From NCBI GenBank assembly GCA_934718785.1, contig CAKVAF010000010.1, positions 1-64,000 of the forward strand: a stretch of DNA of 64,000 nt, read 5' to 3'. This document shows positions 61,153-64,000 of the stretch, one piece after another. Below the pieces are notes generated by a model. That model made no database searches. It was not told where the DNA came from and saw only the letters and a list, made by a program, of their open reading frames with translations. Each line of letters begins with the position of its first letter. The first letter of the stretch is position 1. This DNA is from an uncultured Campylobacter sp. (GTDB taxonomy: Bacteria > Campylobacterota > Campylobacteria > Campylobacterales > Campylobacteraceae). The position numbers and the translations under genes are program-made.

Positions 61153-62253
61153 TCAGGCTGAAATGTCTATTTGCAGGCTTTTTGCGGCACTTGCTGAAAT
61201 CTCACTGATGAGTGAGTGCATATCCTTTGTGAAATTTGGGTTGTCAAGGTTTTTGATGACAAGCTCTTCGCTCACCTTAAAGGACACAGAAAGGCTTTTT
61301 GTAAGCTCTTTTAACTCGCTTTCAAGGGACTTAAACAAATCCTCGCTTGTGGCGTAGTTTTCGGCGTTAAGTTGCTTTTCAAGCTGCTCTTCAAGGCGTT
61401 TGGCAAGCAGCTCGTTAATATCGCCTAAATTTAAGCGTCTTGAAAGCTCTTTGAGCTTTTTTTTCAGCTGTTTCATCAACTTTTCAAGCAAATCTACCCC
61501 ACCCTCGTCCGTTTGAGTGGGTGCTTCGCCCTCGATGGTCTTTTTGGCACTTTTTATGATTTGCTCTTTGCTTTGAAGTTCGCCTAAATTCAAGTATCCA
61601 TCCATATTTATATCAGCTTTTAGAGTTTCGTTAAGTGCCTTTTCTATGGTGTTTGCTAGGGGTGCGTCATAGTGTTTGGAGTAAGGCAAATAAGACGAAA
61701 CGCCTTTAAAATCGACATCTGTTACATTTGCGCCCTCAACTTTTTTAGTGGTGTTTGTGGCGTATCCTGCCAGAGTTTCGCCCTTTTCGCTATCGTTTAA
61801 AAAGCCGTTTTTATCGCTATCCGCACCTGCATAGTTGCGTTTATAAGCTATATCGCCAAACCAACCTGAGACAAAGTCTGCTGCCTCGCCTTTGAGTGTG
61901 ATTTTCCCACTTTTGTCTTTGTCAAAATTTTGTGAGCCAAAATGCGTTTTAAGCCTTGCTAAATTTTCATCACTAATCTTTAAATTTATGGTGTTGCCAC
62001 TTACTTTGTCGTTAAAAGAAATTTCATTGTTAAATTCATAATTTTTAGCTAAATTTGAGCTTGTTTTTATATTGTTTGTGTCTAAATTTTTATTGATGAT
62101 TTTGGCAAAATTTTGCAAATTATCTTGACTCATATTAGAAAGGCTAGAAAAAACGGCTTTGTTTTGAATGCCGTTTAGCTCAAATTTGGTGTTGTGAAAG
62201 CTCATCAAAGCGCGAGCCAAACCAAAATCCGCATTTGCAAAAATTCTAGCCAT
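61153..62253 (-). CDS. EF-hand protein, copy 1 (366 residues)
   Basis: No signal peptide. N-terminus MARIFANADFGLARALMSFH. Two canonical calcium loops: DSDKNGFLNDSE (145-156) and DINMDGYLNLGE (214-225), each with the acidic residue at position 12, plus a less regular one starting DKDKSGKITLKGE at 111. Residues about 236-284 form a charged coiled-coil linker, and the last 80 or so residues (from KRLEEQLEKQLNAENYA) are helical. Almost the same as copy 2 except at the N-terminus and linker. Function unknown; calcium-controlled folding, possibly after secretion, is an inference. Confidence 0.8.
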   Translation of the reverse strand: MARIFANADFGLARALMSFHNTKFELNGIQNKAVFSSLSNMSQDNLQNFAKIINKNLDTNNIKTSSNLAKNYEFNNEISFNDKVSGNTINLKISDENLARLKTHFGSQNFDKDKSGKITLKGEAADFVSGWFGDIAYKRNYAGADSDKNGFLNDSEKGETLAGYATNTTKKVEGANVTDVDFKGVSSYLPYSKHYDAPLANTIEKALNETLKADINMDGYLNLGELQSKEQIIKSAKKTIEGEAPTQTDEGGVDLLEKLMKQLKKKLKELSRRLNLGDINELLAKRLEEQLEKQLNAENYATSEDLFKSLESELKELTKSLSVSFKVSEELVIKNLDNPNFTKDMHSLISEISASAAKSLQIDISA

Positions 62254-62338
62254 TGTCCTGTCCTTGTTTTGTTAAGCTAAATTTCGGTGTAATTTTAACA
62301 AAATTTATAGTTAAATCAATCAAAATCACTCTTTCATC

Positions 62339-63397
62339 TCAGGCTGAAATGTCTATTTGCAGGCTTTTTGCGGCACTTGCTGAAATCTCACTGATGAGTG
62401 AGTGCATATCCTTTGTGAAATTTGGGTTGTCAAGGTTTTTGATGACAAGCTCTTCGCTCACCTTAAAGGACACAGAAAGGCTTTTTGTAAGCTCTTTTAA
62501 CTCGCTTTCAAGGGACTTAAACAAATCCTCACTTGTGGCGTAGTTTTCGGCGTTAAGTTGCTTTTCAAGCTGCTCTTCAAGGCGTTTTTTGATGAGTTCC
62601 TTGCTCTCTTGTGTCATTTTTTGCAAAAGCTCTTCCAAGCTCACAAAAACGCGCGGTTTGTCTAATGGGTCGGTTTGTATGCTCTTTTTAGCGTATTTGA
62701 TGATTTGCTCTTTGCTTTGAAGTTCGCCTAAATTCAAGTATCCGTCCATATTTATATCAGCTTTTAGAGTTTCGTTAAGTGCCTTTTCTATGGTGTTTGC
62801 TAGGGGTGCGTCATAGTGTTTGGAGTAAGGCAAATAAGACGAAACGCCTTTAAAATCGACATCTGTTACATTTGCGCCCTCAACTTTTTTAGTGGTGTTT
62901 GTGGCGTATCCTGCCAGAGTTTCGCCCTTTTCGCTATCGTTTAAAAAGCCGTTTTTATCGCTATCCGCACCTGCATAGTTGCGTTTATAAGCTATATCGC
63001 CAAACCAACCTGAGACAAAGTCTGCTGCCTCGCCTTTGAGTGTGATTTTCCCACTTTTGTCTTTGTCAAAATTTTGTGAGCCAAAATGCGTTTTAAGCCT
63101 TGATAAATTTTCATCGCTAAGTTTTAAATTTATGGTGTTGCCACTTATTTTGTCGGTAAAAGAAATTTCATTGTTAAACTCATAATTTTTAGCTAAATTT
63201 GAGCTTGTTTTTATATTGTTTGTGTCTAAATGTTTATTGATGATTTTGGCAAAATTTTGCAAATTATCTTGACTCATATTAGAAAGGCTAGAAAAAACGG
63301 CTCTGTTTTGCACGCCATTAAGCCTAAACTGCGTGCCGTTAAAGGTGAGATTTCTTGGCGAATACCCAAAATCCGCATTTGAAAAAATTCTAGCCAT
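62339..63397 (-). CDS. EF-hand protein, copy 2 (352 residues)
   Basis: MARIFSNADFGYSPRNLTFN, then the same middle part with two canonical EF-hand loops and the same C-terminal 80 residues as copy 1. Residues 12-30 and the linker after the third loop (SIQTDPLDKPRVFVSLEELL) differ strongly from copy 1. Leader DNA before both starts is alike (GGACAGGACA or GGATAGGACG before the ATG), so both are likely co-regulated. Recombination or selection for variation in the linker is suggested. Confidence 0.8.
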   Translation of the reverse strand: MARIFSNADFGYSPRNLTFNGTQFRLNGVQNRAVFSSLSNMSQDNLQNFAKIINKHLDTNNIKTSSNLAKNYEFNNEISFTDKISGNTINLKLSDENLSRLKTHFGSQNFDKDKSGKITLKGEAADFVSGWFGDIAYKRNYAGADSDKNGFLNDSEKGETLAGYATNTTKKVEGANVTDVDFKGVSSYLPYSKHYDAPLANTIEKALNETLKADINMDGYLNLGELQSKEQIIKYAKKSIQTDPLDKPRVFVSLEELLQKMTQESKELIKKRLEEQLEKQLNAENYATSEDLFKSLESELKELTKSLSVSFKVSEELVIKNLDNPNFTKDMHSLISEISASAAKSLQIDISA

Positions 63398-63581
63398 CGT
63401 CCTATCCTTGTTTTGTTAAGCTAAATTTCGGCGTAATTTTAACAAAAATTTATAGTTAAATCAAGCAAAATTACTCTTTTTTAAATTTTTGCTGTTTTTA
63501 GGAATTTTAAAGCCTTTTAAAACTTGAAATTTTTATAAATCAGTGCTTTTAAAAAGCCTTAAAATTCAAGTTTGTAGCCAG

Positions 63582-64000
63582 CTATCTCAAAACCTTACTG
63601 ATACGCACGGCGTCATTAAGCCCCACGATGATGCTTGCGCCGTTTTTCGTGGCTATGTCGCCCGCTACAAAAATGCCCGCTACATTGCTTTGTTTGTTTT
63701 TATCAAAGACGGGAATGCCCTGCTCATCGACATTTATGCCGCATTTTTGCAAAAAATCCACAGGCGTAGAACCGCCGATAGCATAAATAGCCCTATCGTA
63801 AATTTCGCTCGTGCCGTCAGTGAATTTCACGCCTACCTTGCCGTTTTCATCGCTGATTTCTTCGATATCTATGCCAAGTTTGAGCGCGACTTTGCCCGCT
63901 TTGCTCGCCTTTTCTATGTCGCTTAAATTCGTGTCATTTAGGCGCGTAAAGGCTTTTTGTCTGTAACAAAGCGTGGTGTCGCAAGTGTTTGACAAATCCA
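63582..64000 (-). CDS. NAD(P)/FAD-dependent (thioredoxin reductase-like) oxidoreductase, partial
   Basis: C-terminal 139 codons; the frame runs off the right edge (DLSNTCDTTLCYRQKAFTRL at the edge). NADPH-domain end, then IYDRAIYAIGGSTPVDFLQK and the flavin motif GIFVAGDIATKNGASIIVGL. No CxxC pair is visible in this part. A gene of the YpdA-like / thioredoxin reductase-like group; reductase substrate not evident. Confidence 0.8.
   Translation of the reverse strand, partial: DLSNTCDTTLCYRQKAFTRLNDTNLSDIEKASKAGKVALKLGIDIEEISDENGKVGVKFTDGTSEIYDRAIYAIGGSTPVDFLQKCGINVDEQGIPVFDKNKQSNVAGIFVAGDIATKNGASIIVGLNDAVRISKVLR

Overview
The window is AT-rich chromosomal DNA of a Campylobacter species (class Epsilonproteobacteria / Campylobacterota). 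This is supported by many genes typical of that genus in familiar order: panBCD, moaD-moaE-moeA next to nspC, bpt beside a J-domain gene and pycA, an arginine cluster with an embedded acetyltransferase, fabL-dapA-M16 peptidase-pyrD-msbA-cysS-murJ, the ddl-murF cell-wall run, and trxA-yraN-hom through rpmE. A poly-G tract, weak -35 boxes with TATAAT -10 boxes, and a futalosine-route menaquinone gene (mqnD) fit as well. Gene order was compared with C. jejuni from memory only.

Layout. 1-3672: a decayed accessory patch, with a broken plasmid repL-like gene fused at about 911 to the remains of a TolC / membrane fusion / ABC-ATPase efflux operon. 3733-14405: housekeeping genes (pantothenate, molybdopterin, polyamine, phospholipid, protein turnover, anaplerosis). 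14725-15960: a broken polysaccharide pyruvyl transferase-family gene behind a G11 tract that sits in its promoter spacer. 16149-31687: arginine, folate, lipid, menaquinone, lysine, pyrimidine and envelope genes. 31786-38256: a plus-strand run from a FapA-like gene to murF. 38288-54093: dnaX, rho, murG, ftsW, trxA, hom, an RNA-modification and ribosome cluster, NDH-2, ubiX and flgA, almost all on the minus strand.

54478-61067 is an island. It contains tRNA-Met(CAT), an integrase fragment, the C-terminus of a second NDH-2, and a Fur-box-controlled ceuBCDE enterochelin operon in which only ceuD is intact. A set of small phage- or plasmid-like genes follows: two paralogous HTH proteins, a Doc toxin, several tiny membrane peptides and an Rz1-like lipoprotein. 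61017-63397 holds a tandem family of EF-hand proteins (two full copies and one 16-codon stump). The right edge cuts a flavoprotein.

The most unusual feature is a family of intergenic long hairpins (25645-25752, 26922-27042, 34222-34338, 34501-34618). Their central core is conserved and contains compensatory changes, while the outer arms are unrelated between loci yet (almost) perfectly self-complementary within each locus. All four cores point the same way on the plus strand although the flanking genes do not. Other points of interest are the phase-variable promoter spacer, the duplicated 146-bp leader with a 16-bp palindrome in front of both an HTH gene and the doc operon, an array of AAAGTTAT half-sites next to a 27-residue toxin-like peptide, and the mosaic EF-hand paralogues.

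Broken genes cluster in the accessory patches and the housekeeping genes are all open. Real decay is therefore more likely than general sequencing error, although several breaks fall in homopolymers.
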